Of a stretch of DNA of 64,000 nt, positions 22,129 through 33,980 are shown in pieces. The stretch is from contig CM055099.1 in NCBI GenBank assembly GCA_029204225.1, forward strand, positions 47,052,042 through 47,116,041, written 5' to 3'. The position numbers and the translations under genes are program-made. Position 1 is the stretch's first letter; each line of letters opens with the position of its first letter. Below the pieces are notes generated by a model. The model was not told the DNA's origin. It made no database searches and saw only the letters and a list, made by a program, of their open reading frames with translations. The DNA comes from Diphasiastrum complanatum. Lineage: Eukaryota > Streptophyta > Lycopodiopsida > Lycopodiales > Lycopodiaceae.

Positions 22129-23634
22129 AATTAAGTGTACGAGGTATTCTTAGAACTTACAACTTTGAATTCTTTAGTACAATAATCAGCTCTTTCAATA
22201 CTTTCCTTGCTTGTCGCGTTTGTTTCAAGCTCATTGAAGAAGAACCAAGTTGTTGTTTATCCCCATCACCTACGCTCCCAAAAGATTTTTGTTTTCACAA
22301 AAGACAGACAAATAATCCTAGTCATGAAAGTTGTCTCAAAATGCTATCATGCTAATGCTATCAAACATATAAGCATTCTCCTACATCTTCTAAAAGCGAA
22401 CCTCAAGTCAGGCACTTCAGGATTTAGGATTCCAAAGTTCCAAGCCAACTGCTTGTTCAAAGAGTGAACAAAGTCAAAATACATGGAGGACATACAAGTG
22501 AAGCACAAGACACGTCTACAAACTATAATTTTAGAGGCATTGTAATGGCTCTCTAGTTAGCATAAGCATCATGTGGTTGGATTTTGACTATAGAAAAATA
22601 TTCTTATCAAAATATATATCACAAAAAATTCTAAAGAGTTGAATTTGGTAACATGTTTAAAAACTAAAAACACAAGTACAAGTTGAAGCCACCACCAGGG
22701 ACATCATCAGCACAATACCTCTTTAAGCTTTAAAGCAAATCCATTTGTCATATAGAATGGAAGGTAGCTCAATTCAAGTAAATTCTGGGGTGCTTAAGCA
22801 TGAAGTAAAACAGAGGAATCAAGCGTATCGGAAGGCCTTCTTTGGGATGATTAGTGTAGCACATTGTACTTGTGAACTTCATTACAAAATTGGAGGAATC
22901 TGTACTAGTTTCACTACAATTGGAACGTGTTTTAGACAAGAAATGCCATATCTCAAGGACACTAAACTTCAACAAGGAGCCAAATGCAGGTAGCATATTG
23001 TCAGTCTCACTTTCACCCATGCAACTAATAGAAGGCTTTAAATAAGATCTCGTGATAATTTCTCCCATAGCACTTAAGTTTGATGCATTTTTTGTAATAA
23101 ATATGTGATTGAAGTTCCCTGCAAGCCATAATAAGAGACCTGATTTTTACTTGTTTCACAAATTTAGACGGTTTGTGCAAACAAAATGCATGAGACACAA
23201 GTATTAAGTAGACTAGTAATTTTTGTTCCATGATCACCTATGATAGTGAAAAGTTTGCAGCTCATCTTCAGAATTCCAAAGAAGAGAAAAGGAAAACATT
23301 TATGAACATTTTACAGAAATGTAAGGAATCTCTAGAAGCATAAATCTTCTATTATGATCAAAAAAACAAATTGTCATTTGACATTATTTAACCATTGGGC
23401 TAAATATTTTTTTTACCAACCGCTGCAACTAACTCTGCACCAAAAAAGATCCAATTGATATCAACTGCTTATTATTTAGTCCATGTCTTATGGGTCCTTT
23501 AGCACTCTTACTGACCACACAAACCTGGCTACTCTGAAGCAAAAGTACATTCTTCCACGTCATTTAAAGGAATATAATCTCTTGCACAAGAGTCACAAAA
23601 CATATTGATATGTTGAATCCTCTATAACACATAC
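22129..23634. other. region downstream of the bHLH-like exon
   Basis: On the minus strand this would hold the remaining exons of the gene suggested by the 23635-23691 exon. One frame (22769-23068) is protein-like (FGSLLKFSVLEIWHF), but I cannot link it by splice phase, and no basic helix-loop-helix segment was found. The gene may be decayed or its other exons too diverged to see by eye. Confidence 0.3.
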
Positions 23635-23691
23635 CTTTTGTGTCGATCCAAGTTGTACGACTCCCTCTGGAACTGCTACAACTGCAATTGT
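23635..23691 (-). CDS. exon of a bHLH-MYC_N (LHW-like) protein, partial
   Basis: A 57-base minus-strand exon is bounded by an acceptor (GATGTAG) and a donor (AAG then GTATGTG) and reads TIAVVAVPEGVVQLGSTQK with codon phase 0 at both ends. The pattern T(I/V)..V.V.(P/H)(D/H)GVVQLGS(T/S) is the hallmark of the N-terminal MYC_N domain of plant bHLH factors, closest in my memory to LONESOME HIGHWAY-type proteins, where a small exon also covers it. These act in the nucleus as transcription regulators. The exons before and after were not secured, so the gene may be partial or dead. Confidence 0.4.
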
Positions 23692-23823
23692 CTACATCAA
23701 TACAATCAAACCAATCGTGTTAAATGATTGGCATCAACTCTATCGTACAAAATGGTTATGAATAGACTAGACCTTTGTGTACCACTGCATAGAATTTCAT
23801 GAAGTGACTTGAGCCTGTCATAC

Positions 23824-23897
23824 CTAAAACTGTTCAAAAAGCAATAGTCCAGAGAGCCAAGCAGGTCAAGCATGAAAATAAGTTGATATAATTGCAA
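23824..23897 (-). other. possible exon, unrecognised
   Basis: A minus-strand stretch with a usable acceptor (AAGAG) and strong donor (TTTAG then GTATGA) reads QLIFMLDLLGSLDYCFLNSF. It lies just upstream of the bHLH-like exon in the same orientation. It does not resemble the expected preceding MYC_N sequence, and its phase does not join directly. Confidence 0.2.
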
Positions 23898-24435
23898 CTC
23901 TTATGATCGAAATGAACTGATCACAAGAAATTAAAGTGTTGCAAGTTAACCAGAACTCTCAAAGTACCTAAAGAGTTACTAACTCATATAAACCATCAAA
24001 CCGTTGGTAACAATCTCCATCTTTATCAAATAACAGTTTACGCTGGGTTCCAAACGTGTCTACATTTTTTGGTTGTTCTTTATATGTTCCTTGTTGAGGT
24101 ATTACATTATTGATTCAGCTCTTCAGTGGCAAACAATAGATAGACTGGGAAACGGGCACACGGTTTATATCACACGCTTCAAAGAGCTGCTTATCTTCTC
24201 ACTCAAGGAATGAGATGATGCAAAACTGTAAACAAAAACTGCTGCACTGGGTTCAGGTGAAAATAGCATTTATTAAATCCTTCAAAATATCTTAAAATTG
24301 AAAATTCATTGAGTCCTTCAATACAGCTGTTAACGATAACAAATTTTCATTATCAGATCTGTTCCCATTTTTTGGCTCAAAAACTCCAAAAATATCCATG
24401 AAACAGCTCGTTGAAAGGATCCAATTCATTCATAC

Positions 24436-24667
24436 CTCTGCCGCAACAATGATATTTTCCAGCATGCAAGAAACATTCGTTTAAACTATCAACGAACTCA
24501 TCTCTAAAGACAAAAGAATAAGTGCTTTGAGCTCTTCCAAAGCCTGGAGATTCCGGAGGAGACAAGCAACGATCGTGCCATGATTTTCCAATGTAGAAAG
24601 CAAGAGCAAGATGATGAGAGCTCAGAAGACCCTTTACACCTCCCAGGCTGTTCGACAGTAAAAATTG
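24436..24667 (-). other. possible 77-codon exon, unrecognised
   Basis: On the minus strand, an acceptor (CACTGCTAG) is followed by 77 open codons and a good donor (GGCAGAG then GTATGA). The peptide includes HHLALAFYIGKSWHDRCLSP, PGFGRAQSTYSFVFRDEFVD and CFLHAGKYHCCGR. It looks like real protein sequence, but I do not recognise the family. It could be an upstream exon of the same minus-strand gene as 23635-23691. Confidence 0.3.
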
Positions 24668-25689
24668 CTAGCAGTGAGCAGTGAGCACTAGCAAATACAA
24701 CGAGTAATTGACGTATTATTCTCTCACTGATATGTTTTTGATTAATTTCTTTATTCTATGGGCACAAACCTCAAAACTCTTCAAAGAAAAAGATAGTCTT
24801 AAATGTTGCAGACTCTGCATAGAGGAGACTGCTGTGCTAGCATGAAATATGTTCGAACTTTGAACTCATCTGGCATGTTGCTTGCATGGTCCAATGGGGA
24901 AGTTATTCATAACTTCATTATAAGTATTTCATCAGATTCACACTAATTTGATGTACCCTTTAAGTCTTGAATACTGTTTCCTTCATTGTACGTTACTGCC
25001 ACATAGCATGGTTGGAGCTAGCTACATGACAGGACGAGCTTCTTTTCAGAGCCTAACCACAAGCCTCAAACTGAGGTAACACAGACTAACACAATGCACA
25101 TTCCATAAGACTCATGGACCCCAGTGCTCAGTGCTCACTGCTCACACACTCATGCGAAAACCGTGAAGGGCTGCTAGAAGCCTGGATATTACACGAACAA
25201 TATGTAAAACAGTGCATAATATATAAGATTTATCATTCATGCTTACACTCTCGCACAAAGATTGCACATACCTCCTGGAGTCTAGGTATAGGACCCAGGT
25301 GCAGGTAGCCTTTGACAAGCAAGCACCTCAGGTAGCATTTAACTGCACACAAAAAGCCTTAGTCTCATTAAATCTGCCTGGGCTGGCTGTGCCTGGCTGT
25401 GAGAGTCTGAGATCTGAGACTCTGAGTCGTAACTTTGCAAGTAAAAAGTAAAAACGAAAAAGCTTCTCAGAAAAGAGATTCTTATTTCATTCTGCAACTC
25501 GCTTGCATTGTAGGCTATAACAGGTATGGCAGATGGAGCTGGCCCACTGAAAGATGGTCGTGCATGTACCAATGGAGCTGCACTACGTTCTTAGTTCTTA
25601 GTGCTTATCTGATTCCACCGCATCCTGCACACTGCATACCTGCACACAGCTCACCAAGAAAAAACAAAAAACATAAAAAAAATAGCTAT
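24668..25689. other. spacer, no gene seen
   Basis: Contains small local repeats (GCAGTGAGCAGTGAGCA near 24671, CAGTGCTCAGTGCTCACTGCTCAC near 25122) but no recognised coding sequence. Confidence 0.5.
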
Positions 25690-25930
25690 ACTAATGAGAT
25701 GAGAGCAGAGAGAAGCATGGAGCAGAACAAGAGGAGATGAGAGCAGAGCGCAGCATGGAGCAAAACAAGAGGGGAGCAGAGCAGCATGGACCAGAACAAG
25801 AGGAGCGAATGCAACAAGAGCTAATGCAACATAAGGAGCGAGCATGGAGTGGCACAAGAGGAGCGCGAGCATGGAGCGATGGAGCAGGAGTGCAAGCATG
25901 GAGGAGCGATGAACAAGAGAGTGTGAGCTG
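25690..25930. repeat. GAGCATGGAGCARAACAAGAG-type minisatellite
   Basis: About eight irregular units combining GAGCATGGAGC, AGAACAAGAGGAG and GAGAGCAGAG. Open frames exist on both strands (plus: Q/E/R-rich; minus: Leu/Ala/Cys-rich) because the repeat lacks stops; neither is likely to be a gene. Confidence 0.8.
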
Positions 25931-26097
25931 TGAAAATGAAAAGGAAGACATTAGAAATTTTTATTTTTTGAAGGGTTGACGGGCATGCATACATGGTTGA
26001 CGGGCATGCGTACCATAATTAATGAAAAGTTAACGCATTCATGTCTTATTTAATGCCTATATGAATAAAATTCTATACCCTGATTTGATACCCGAGC

Positions 26098-26590
26098 ACA
26101 AGGTAAAATGGGCAAATATGCCCTGGTAGTGGTATATCCCTGGTATTTCTGAGGCTTGCGCTGTATTGTCCTTTGTGTCTTCTGATTGGTACCCTGACGA
26201 CTACTTCTGCCAAGTCTTGATGTCGTTCATCATGGGATGTTATGGGCATATCTCCAGCAAAAACAACGGGAATGCTTAAGTAGTGCACTCCATGGGCACC
26301 TGCACTGCTGGCCTCACTCCATCCAAGGGTGGTGGATGGAGTTAACGGAAAAAAAAATACATCTCTCCCCTTGGATGGTGTGGGACCTGTGCACCAGAGG
26401 CATTGCAGGTGCCTCTGAGCTGCACTATCTAATGAGAGCCACAACCAGAAACAACTTGCTTATAATAGTTCACTTTATGGTTATTAGCTAGAGTTCAAGA
26501 TAGATACGCAAAGCTATGGACAAAACCTGACAGTCTACTCACAAACAAAAATACACAACGAAGAGACATGTAGCTTTTTAAATTGCAGAA
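26098..26590 (+). repeat. extra partial copy of unit B leader, with MITE inside
   Basis: 26150-26267 and 26449-26590 match 29837-30090 in direct orientation, about 3.7 kb apart, and the last part also matches 755-810. The copy is split by a 181-bp insertion (26268-26448). Confidence 0.8.
26268..26448. mobile_element. MITE-like fold-back insertion
   Basis: A 181-bp segment is missing from the related copy at about 29940, giving a clean empty site. It is flanked by AAACAAC at 26261-26267 and 26449-26455. Inside it, GGGCACCTGCAcTGC...CATCCAAGGG pairs with a downstream CCCTTGGATG...GCATTGCAGGTGCCTC, forming a long imperfect hairpin, with AGTGCA near each end. It has no coding capacity. The 7-bp duplication (8 with one mismatch) would suit a hAT-type non-autonomous element, but the terminal repeats are imperfect. 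Confidence 0.65.
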
Positions 26591-27394
26591 GCCTTCTGAA
26601 AGATATTGAGAAAGCTTCAAGTTTACTGTGGTGTGCATTCAGAACTTAGAAACTCGTTCCGACCCTTTTGGGCCGGAAACGTACAGTACGTTCCGAAATG
26701 TACTGGGTCGCAACGTTTTTTCTTTTTTCAAATATAAAAAAAACAGGCCCGGCCCGTGCATACGGACTATCTACTGGATGGCTGTCTCGAGCGCGCTTAT
26801 CTATTCCCGTTTTTTTGCCTTGTTGAATCAGCAATACATTATAATCAGATTACTTCTTGATCTGCGAGTTGATGCTGGATCTCACTGAACCTGGAAGATA
26901 AGAATGAAATATCTGCTCAACAGTGGGTGGTTTGTTTATCCAGTTAGTCCATTTCTTCAGCTGAGATAGCATCAAGGCAGCTGCAATTTGCAAATCAGTT
27001 GGCTACCCGGGATGAAAGTGCTGTACATGGAAAGCTGTCTTTTCCACATCTGTTTGTTCCATAAAAAACTGTGCTGATCTTGTTTGTCTTATCTTAACTT
27101 TGTGGCTCAAATATCAAGGTCCAATTTCTGTTGAAAGCTTTCTCAATTGCTGACTGCCTATATTAGTCTTTGGAGATTAAAATGTTGCATAATTTTCAAT
27201 GATTGCTAAAAGTGCATAGACATGATGCTCTATGTGGCAAACATACTCTTTGCACATGACTTAACATGTACGAGATGAGACAATCATGGAGGAACCTTTA
27301 CTTGTATGTAATTCTGGCAAATTTGTGTAGTTTAGTAGAAATATACTTCTGTAGGTGCATGTAAGGGTCAATGTTTCACGAATTCCAACAAGGA
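26591..27394. other. spacer with GGAACG-type words
   Basis: Words such as CCGGAAACGTACAGTACGTTCCG lie at about 26671-26700, like the cluster at 1436-1492. No gene is seen in the remainder. Confidence 0.5.
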
Positions 27395-27590
27395 ATCGCG
27401 GTTCGAATCGGGCCGATTCGAATCGGAAACCTGTTCGAATCGGTTACAGAGTATTTTTTTTTAAAATGGCCCTAAAAACAAAAAAAATGTTCGAATCGGC
27501 CAATTCGAACCTCACCTGGCCGGTTCGAACCGGTTCAAACCGGTCGAATTGGCCGATTCGAACCGCCAATTCGAACATTGTCGTAAGGCA
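27395..27590. repeat. island of TTCGAA/CCGGTT words
   Basis: Overlapping GGTTCGAATCGG, CCGATTCGAA, CCGGTTCGAACCGG and CCAATTCGAAC words recur about twelve times in nearly 200 bases, on both strands because TTCGAA and AACCGGTT are palindromic. The unit length is irregular. No coding content. Confidence 0.85.
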
Positions 27591-28525
27591 AATAGGTGAG
27601 GTACCTGGTATGTGACTCCGTGGGTCTTTCTATTTGGTATGGACCCAGTTTGCATCGAGTCTCCGTCATTGGCTTATAGTCCTTGGTCACCCCCATTCTT
27701 TTTATGTTGGGAAAGATTTGATGTCTCATCTCTATTGGCTTTAGTTTCATGTTCTTCCAGTTTGGTTTGCAGCTTGCACAAATTATAGTCATTTCAGGAA
27801 CATTCACATATCAATTACTTCTTTATGACCTCCCTTGAACAAACATGCTTGATTAACAACAAGCAGATTGCTAGAAAAACATCCAAGATCTATGCAAAGA
27901 ACAATCTGCTCCTACATTTGCAAGTGCGTCTGCAAAGTCTGTAATAGGCTGAATAAGGACTCTCTTGCAATGAAGGAGTTTGTCTTTTAGGCTGGAATTG
28001 AGAATGGGAATTCTCCAAAAATCTCCTGAACCTTGGGGACTAAGAACAGAAAACTTCCAACAATCCCCTCAGACTTCAACCTTGTAGAAGATATCACTTG
28101 TGCACAGGAAAAAATCACTAGAGAGTTCTTTCTACAATAAAGAGGTGCATCATCACATCCTCATTCGCATTGCACATAATTTTGAACCACTTACTGTCTT
28201 GGAAATTACTCCACGTGGATGTAAAATTCTTCTGATTCACAAAAGCTTGACCAGTTGCATCATTCAAAATTGTTCCACATTTATTGGAATTCCATTCTTA
28301 CTGTACTTTAATAATCCACACAAAATTTGATTTATCCAGTCGCTCCCTCGAAACAATTAACACCTTCACACGCACCTATGCCTTTAGAATAACTTGGTAA
28401 CGTTATCACAAGCAATGACATTAAAATATCACAAAACAACTTGCTGGAAATATTAGAGCTGCTCATCATGTTTGCCACATGCCATATTGTCATTTGGATG
28501 TATACCTTTGGTCCACAAAAAAATG
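27591..28525. other. spacer before unit B, no gene seen
   Basis: AT-rich and without a recognised gene or repeat. The minus frame 27535-27807 overlaps the TTCGAA island and is not convincing. Confidence 0.5.
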
Positions 28526-29690
28526 ATTAAAGGTTGTAAAATTTAGGCACAAGAATTCAAATAAATGTTGGACCAGAATTTACCAAATGGTTGAAGGCTG
28601 GTTTTGAAGGGTTGGACTTCACATTTACAAAAAAATTCAGAGCTCAAACTTCATTTTCAGATACCGCAAACCTTTACTGCCCTTGAATGTTCTAAAAATC
28701 TTCAAGGGAACATTTAAAAACTTTGAATTGTAATTATAAAGGAAGAAACTTCAGCATGAAGTTTCTCACATAGAGCTGCCACAACCTTCAACAGAAAGTA
28801 TTTTCCCTTACGTTTGGACTCCCTCCTCGCATCGTAGGTTCTCCACAATTGAACATGACATGCCTTTACCGAGTAAACAGATCTTCACATCTGCCCTAGC
28901 TGAGATCCTTCAAGTGTCAATCATCCTTCATGGTGAGCTGGCTGCCTTCACACACTTCATTTGAGAGGTTTCAGCACTGTCTTTCCACATTGATCCTCAG
29001 CTGCAGCTACTAACTCAATGCAAGAAAGGAAGCTGTATATTCAGTGAGTGTCCAACATGCAATTAACTTTTAGTACTCTATGATGCAATTTCAGGGCTTT
29101 TAATTAAAAGTTCACCCTTTTGGTGATTAATGGGCCTTCAGGGCCGTATGTAGGGTAACTAACAAGACTGAATTGAAACATCTTTCCACTCCGCCTTTTG
29201 TTTTCAACAAAGACTGAAAAATGACCTGTTTTCAAGAGGGATCAAAAGGTTACGAACTAATACATATAGCGAGCTACCTCTGATTTAGGCTGAAATCAGG
29301 CTGCAAAATTTTTGGTACTACAAACTCTCAACCAAATCACGCCAGCAAGTGAAAAGAACAATATATTCTTTACAATGTGCATGCTCCCCTCACAAAATAC
29401 AGCAAGCAAACAATCTTTTTCTCAATTATTTCACTTTTTTCCTCTCTATAAAAGGAATCTTACTACATGCTAGATGGTAGCAGCCTTAGACATAGCCTAT
29501 TCTAATTCCATGCTAAACATTAGAGCACTGACCATTCATTCACAAGGTGAGAGAGAACACAAAGCTTGCATTGTCATAAGGGACAATGAGAATGATCAGA
29601 GAGACATAACAACTGCCAGTGTCTCTGTGCAGGCATGTGATCCACATCCACCAAATTCCTTCATTTGAAAGGATTGGACCATCAATTTAT
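28526..29690 (+). repeat. start of duplicated unit B, including flank copy F3
   Basis: 28526-29290 matches 1-735; 28985-29689 matches the dioxygenase A 3' flank (15306-16031). This is the fullest flank copy outside the genes. The candidate exon seen at 169-352 is frameshifted here. Confidence 0.85.
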
Positions 29691-30014
29691 ATCATCGTAT
29701 GGCACTTGAGCTTATTTAGTTATATGTTATTATTGAGTGCACTATGAGTTTGTTAGTACACTACTAGTGTTGTGAATGATTGATTAAGATAATAGATACA
29801 ATGTAATCAACATTGAACATGGATAATCACTGCACTGTATTGTCCTTTGTGTCTACTTATTGGTACGCTGACGGCTACTTCTGGCAAGTCTTGATGTCGT
29901 TCATCATGGGATGTTGTGGGCATATCGCCAACAAAAACAACTTGCTTATGATAGTTCACTTTATAGTTATTAGCTAGAGTTCAAGATAGATACGCAAAGC
30001 TATGGACTACAAAG
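29691..30014. other. B-only spacer, partly shared with 26150-26500
   Basis: Absent from unit A at the 735 junction. The part from 29837 is the MITE-free counterpart of 26150-26500. No gene is seen. Confidence 0.6.
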
Positions 30015-33000
30015 TGAAAACCTAACAGTCTACTCACAAACAAAAATACACAACGAAGAGACATGTAGGTTTTTAAGTTGCGTTCCAGAACGCGTTCCGT
30101 TCCGGAACCTGACAACGTATTTTTTTTTAACAAAGAAAAACCAGCAATACTGAGTGGAGATATGATCGGTTGATAACCATCCAGAAACGCGCCATGACTG
30201 CACACAATGCCATCACCTGACATGGTTTTCAGGATGACAACCATGGAGGGATAGACATGTGCAATTGAGACAACCATCCAGACATGCTCGATTGACAACC
30301 ATCCAGTTCCGTGCTTCCTTTGTTGTAAAATCATCAATTTATTGACACTTATTGCTACTTTCGGATGCTCTTTATGCTATGTTTGAATTCGTTCATCATG
30401 CGCATAATACGTGAAAAGGAAATTCAAGAAATTGGGTAGGAGCGGTGCCACACTAGCATGATAACGGATTACCCACATCAATCACAGGGAACCAAAAGAG
30501 GACGACTAAGGATTCCTCACTGTGGTGAACTGGGCTTTTGATTATGATTAGATAAACCGACAGAAGAAGATTTTCAAAAGAACTTTACTCATTTCTTGCA
30601 TATCAAGATGCGTCCCTCACAAAGAAGGAAGATGCGGCAGATGCGGCCAGCAGCCTGCAGGTGCCCCTTTCTTTATATATATAAAAAAAAACGTGTACGT
30701 TCCGGATGCATTACTTTTGCTTATGCATTAGCTCTTCAAAAAATGAAGGCTACTTATGATGAATCATGGAAAAAGTGATTAGCCTTAGCCTTTGTACACA
30801 TAAAAGTATCTGAACATTTTGTTTTGCTTCTTTGTGATTTTCGTTTGATTCTTAGGCAACATTGGGTCTACCCAAGAGAATCCGAATTCTTTCAAAACCC
30901 AGTTAGCAACTTATCCTTGGGTATTGATGAGACATAAGCAATGTTGGTCGGCTAAGATTTTCTGTTTATGGAATTCTATATTATCATTTTGATATAGATC
31001 CTATGAATTTTTTGGGTGCATGTATATTTACCTTATGATATCACTGACTTCCCAATTGGATATATTCTAGTTTCACAAATAGATATTCTCTTAGATTAAG
31101 AATTAGTACATTCACCCATGTAGTCTTCTTAACACTTAAATGTGGGACTTGTTTCTCCATGTACTTGCACGTTTAATTTTTCTATTTTTCCTGGGATTGA
31201 ATACCACTTATGCCTGCCATGTATGTATTCCCTTGATGCGCCATACTTAACCCTATTCCAATGTCATTCAGTTTTTCAACCTAATTGTACAAAAATAATA
31301 CACAGGTGAGCTTTTTTAGTAAAAGAGCTGAGTAAGTATTGATATGTAGCGTTATGCAATAGAATCACTAATTGAATTGCCTCTGAGATTGGAAAGATGC
31401 TTAGGAATGGGTTTTGTTTTTGGTGCGGTTCCATTCTTATTTGGGAACGGGAGCGTTCCTAAACAGGAACGGTTCCCAGAAGGAAAAAAAGCTCTAAGTT
31501 TTGTATCCATCATTATCTTGGGCATATTAAAGCATGGTCTACTAAAAGTTTGTAAGTGATCATGGCTTGTTGTCCAGCGATGAACTACAAACATAAGCTA
31601 TCCTCTTTGATACTTTCTATGCAAATATCCTTTTCTATCCAGCGATGGATGAATGGATACGTTATGGCTCAAGGCTAGTATTTTTTGATCTCGAAGTATA
31701 ATGATACTCTTAATCGTTTTCACATACCTTCTGTCTCACGTTACTAAAGTGTCAACATCTTATAATGTAGCATCATCTTATTGCTCCGGCCTCGTCTATC
31801 TACGGTTTGGCTCACGTTCGCCGAACCAAACACTATCTACCTCAAAAAAGAAAGGTATGGTACCAACCTAATTTCTCTAGCACACTCCGAATACTTCTTA
31901 TAAACATTTTTTCTATAACTCTTTAAAAGCAGTTGTGTGCTAAAAAAAAAAATCTTTTGGTTTTCTATGATACAAAGAGAAAAAATCCTCTTGTATAAAT
32001 AACAATGACAGCGTCTCAAGAAGCCACGTCTACAACCATTCAGGTACGTTTTCATAGTGTACAAAAACCCTACACAACTTAAGCAAGCACGATATGTTTA
32101 GTTCTATATAGCTTTAATATATATCACTCTTCTACACATTTTCTCTTTTGATTTCTTTTTCCATTTTCTAGAAAAAGAAATGACATAAGGCCACATTTAA
32201 TTTTTCTATGCAAAATGAATGAACTTGCTTTGAAATAAAATCCTTGTCAAAAAACCGAACAATAAGGACTCCAATAATACGATCTTAGACAATTTCTTAC
32301 TAAAACTTAATCATATCTTTCGGATGCAGTGTCCTTATATCATGGCTTATGTGATTCATGTATAACAATCATGGTATATTTAACCTTACCCTTTTTAGGG
32401 TTACTTTATACCTTTGGTGAGATACAACTGGAAAGCATGGATATGCTTAGGAGTATGGACAGTAGTGCGTGACGTACCTTGCTCTATAAGGGTCACTTGG
32501 GTTAGCATAGCATGGATTTGCTCTAACATTAGCACACGTGTCCACACCAGCACATGTGTCCACACCAAGTCTTTTGGCTAAGAAAAACGTAAACGATTAA
32601 AACTCTTCATACTCTTTTATGACTGAAAAAGAACTGATATGGACCAATTGCTCGTAAACTGATCAGCATGGCACTCGCCCTGATTCGGTAACATAACGAC
32701 TTGGCCTATCACTAAGATATTGCTTGTTTGGGAAGACTGGACTATGATTTAATTTGCTAATTTAAGCTGTCAAGTAGTATAACTTCTTTTGGACATGAAT
32801 AACAACTGACGTTCAGCCATGACACCTGTCTTCCTCATTAAACTAACTTGAGCGGTTTTTTTTTGTGGAATGGTGGCAGATATCAGCTGGACGTCTTGAA
32901 AGTGGTTATGATTTATGGTGCTTTATAGTACTGTATTTTACTTTTCAGCTATACTTTACCTTGTTGGATTATGAATAAATGCTTTAAAAGATTTCAGTCT

Positions 33001-33018
33001 TGCTTTGTCAAGAGACTC
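30015..33018 (+). repeat. unit B spacer matching unit A with large gaps
   Basis: Matches A 736-1440, then A 2651-3490, then A 10195-11602. Two A blocks (1441-2650 and about 3490-10195) are absent; the second junction at 31535-31545 shows TGGTCTA, present at both ends of the A block. No gene is seen. Two hairpin motifs survive at 31572-31585 and 31637-31650. 32583-32755 has no counterpart in A. Confidence 0.8.
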
Positions 33019-33509
33019 ATTTGACAGAAAAAAAAAAAATACAAGTTTGCAGATTGGTCGGACTACATAAGAACCTTTCACTTGAGACCCCCGTTTCTTT
33101 TGAGAGTATTATTCGCATGAACAAATTCGAACCCTCTTGATGCCTCTTTGAGCAAACCTGGGCCAGAACTAGAGGACACTTTGAGACTGGCTTCAATAGA
33201 TTAAACCTAGACCAAGCCAGAATTTAAAACTGGAAAAGACTTTTTCAACAAGTGTAGATGCGGTGAAAAATGCAAAAATAGCTCTTCCATTATTTGGTTT
33301 GACCATGCTATCTGGTTCAAGACATTAAAAAAGATTGATAAGCATGAGGGTCAACTATAAAAAACTCCAAATCTTTGAGGAGAAATCAAGCAAGGCTTAA
33401 TAGACTAAGAAGACCATAAATCTGTATATTTAAAACTTGAAGAGTCTGTTATATCTTGATGCATATTTGAACTTATCTCAGACTTTGATTGTTGATTATG
33501 GTGTTTAAG
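33019..33509. other. segment replacing A 11603-12238
   Basis: Unrelated to the A sequence at the same position, but its last part (33386-33509) is shared with unit C (36217-36308 and 38242-38280). No gene is seen. Confidence 0.6.
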
Positions 33510-33980
33510 AGATGCTAGAAAAATGCTCTTCTTCAACATCTAAACCTCTAGAGTCAAAATCCTTTTGATTGACTTCCTTTTAAATTGGGCACCACATGTA
33601 CTTTCTTGCAAAAAATTGCAAGTTCTTGGCTTAAGCTTGTGTATTTTTGTAGATAATTCTATTTTGGTGATTTACATATAAAAAGGGAAACAAGGAGGGG
33701 GGAGGGGAGGCAACAAGAGGGCATCTATTGAGCCCATATATTCTAGCAATGTGATTCCATTGTTGGACTGTAAAATGAGGCTCTTTGTCACCTTCTTGAG
33801 GCAACAAGAGGGCATCTATAGAGCCCATATATTCTAGCAATGTGATTCCATATACACATAATGTGTCCTTCATAATTAGACATACTAGAACTACATAAAT
33901 ACATATATTGAAATTTGATATCAGTCTCTATCCTTCTCTGCATCTATGGTATCTGATGATGGAGCTCCTCCTCCCTAGCT
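33510..33980 (+). repeat. dioxygenase B 5' region
   Basis: Matches A 12239-12398 joined directly to A 13177-13486; a 778-bp block has been lost at 33670/33671. The TATA-like CATATAAAAA (33675-33684) and the 54-bp direct repeat are kept, so the A-specific DNA 5' of the TATA-like motif is missing from copy B. Confidence 0.8.

Noticed and set aside
23706-25308. A complete LHW-like gene model on the minus strand
   Set aside because: Only one exon matches the family; adjacent exon-like pieces do not join in phase or match expected sequence.
25651-25979. Q/E/R-rich plus protein or Leu/Ala/Cys-rich minus protein
   Set aside because: Both frames come from a stop-free minisatellite.
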